A DNA stretch of 21,900 nt from Mariprofundaceae bacterium (lineage in GTDB: Bacteria > Pseudomonadota > Zetaproteobacteria > Mariprofundales > Mariprofundaceae). This document shows positions 21,781-21,900 of this stretch, piece by piece. Numbering within the stretch: the stretch's first letter is position 1; every line of letters begins with the position of its first letter. Made by a program: the position numbers and the translations under genes. The stretch is taken from NCBI GenBank assembly GCA_027075825.1, contig JALSZZ010000361.1, positions 1 through 21,900 of the forward strand. Direction: 5' to 3'. The notes under the pieces were generated by a model, which had not been told where the DNA came from, did no database searches, and saw only the letters and a list, made by a program, of their open reading frames with translations.

Positions 21781-21900
21781 CTACACAAACATCTGCTGGA
21801 GCAGACCTTTCTTGAATACTTTGGCTTGCTCAAGCTGTGTGCCTACTTGCTCGATTTTGTTACCAATAGAGATCAAGAAGTCGGCGATTTTTTGTTGTTC
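21781..21900 (-). CDS. hsdS: Type I restriction specificity subunit HsdS, C-terminal end (partial)
   Basis: The 39 visible residues EQQKIADFLISIGNKIEQVG, then TQLEQAKVFKKGLLQQMFV, are the typical C-terminal conserved coiled-coil end of HsdS, which sets spacing and recognition in the HsdM2S complex. The gene enters from the right edge and ends with TAG at 21781-21783. The next gene starts 8 bp later. The usual type IC order hsdM-hsdS-hsdR implies that hsdM lies to the right. Confidence 0.9.
   Translation of the reverse strand, partial: EQQKIADFLISIGNKIEQVGTQLEQAKVFKKGLLQQMFV

Noticed and set aside
1..21900. CRISPR array
   Set aside because: No regularly spaced direct repeats were seen; the repeats present are transposable elements, tandem 12-13-mers or hsdS tails.

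Overview
The window looks like a chromosomal segment of a mid-GC proteobacterium, most likely gamma- or beta-proteobacterial. Supporting signs are an apaH-type Ap4A hydrolase, a tpiA-secG-tRNA-Leu cluster, a di-haem peroxidase with a signal peptide, an outer-membrane beta-barrel protein and a BarA-like hybrid sensor kinase. No species can be named from the sequence alone. The region is scarred: two families of short non-coding transposable elements (MITE-like), an IS30-family remnant, an eroded integrative island at the tRNA and a cargo-loaded type I restriction operon.

Left part (1-7700): the first codons of a leftward gene, an NHL-repeat fragment, and a short CDF-type cation transporter whose last 12 residues and stop codon lie inside a MITE (family A, copy 1). 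Next comes a leftward operon of a di-haem cytochrome c peroxidase and a 1198-aa hybrid sensor kinase with a 4-bp ATGA overlap. Copy 2 of the MITE, a small membrane-type ORF and the 3' part of an IS30 transposase follow, then a leftward outer-membrane protein gene.

Middle (7960-14111): an eroded genomic island lies between an AAAACACACCCA-type repeat at 7967 and a tRNA-Leu(GAG) at 9736-9820. It holds an integrase N-terminal fragment, two BrnT/BrnA toxin-antitoxin modules in which both toxins are reduced to their tails, and MITE copy 3. The tRNA is the end of a leftward tpiA-secG-tRNA-Leu cluster closed by a strong hairpin. Then come a truncated MITE copy 4, a CMP/dCMP-type nucleoside deaminase, apaH, an AT-rich intergenic region, and a rightward EamA transporter preceded by an 11-codon leader ORF whose stop overlaps the transporter start.

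Right part (14372-21900): a leftward type I restriction-modification operon of the EcoR124I (type IC) kind. The end of hsdS enters from the right edge and hsdR is the last gene; hsdM presumably lies outside. About 4.4 kb of cargo separates hsdS from hsdR: a predicted PD-(D/E)XK plus DUF5655 protein, a 71-aa unknown, an overlapping pair of unknown proteins (the second DUF1828-like), and an antirepressor-like DNA-binding protein next to a Doc/Fic toxin that overlaps hsdR. The most striking observation is that the last ~10 codons of hsdS (KKGLLQQMFV-stop) occur three times: at the true hsdS end, after the DUF5655 gene, and after the 71-aa-gene segment. They sit like scars marking successive insertions of cargo at the 3' end of hsdS. 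A second MITE family (30-bp perfect terminal inverted repeats and a nearly full-length hairpin) sits just upstream of the 71-aa gene.
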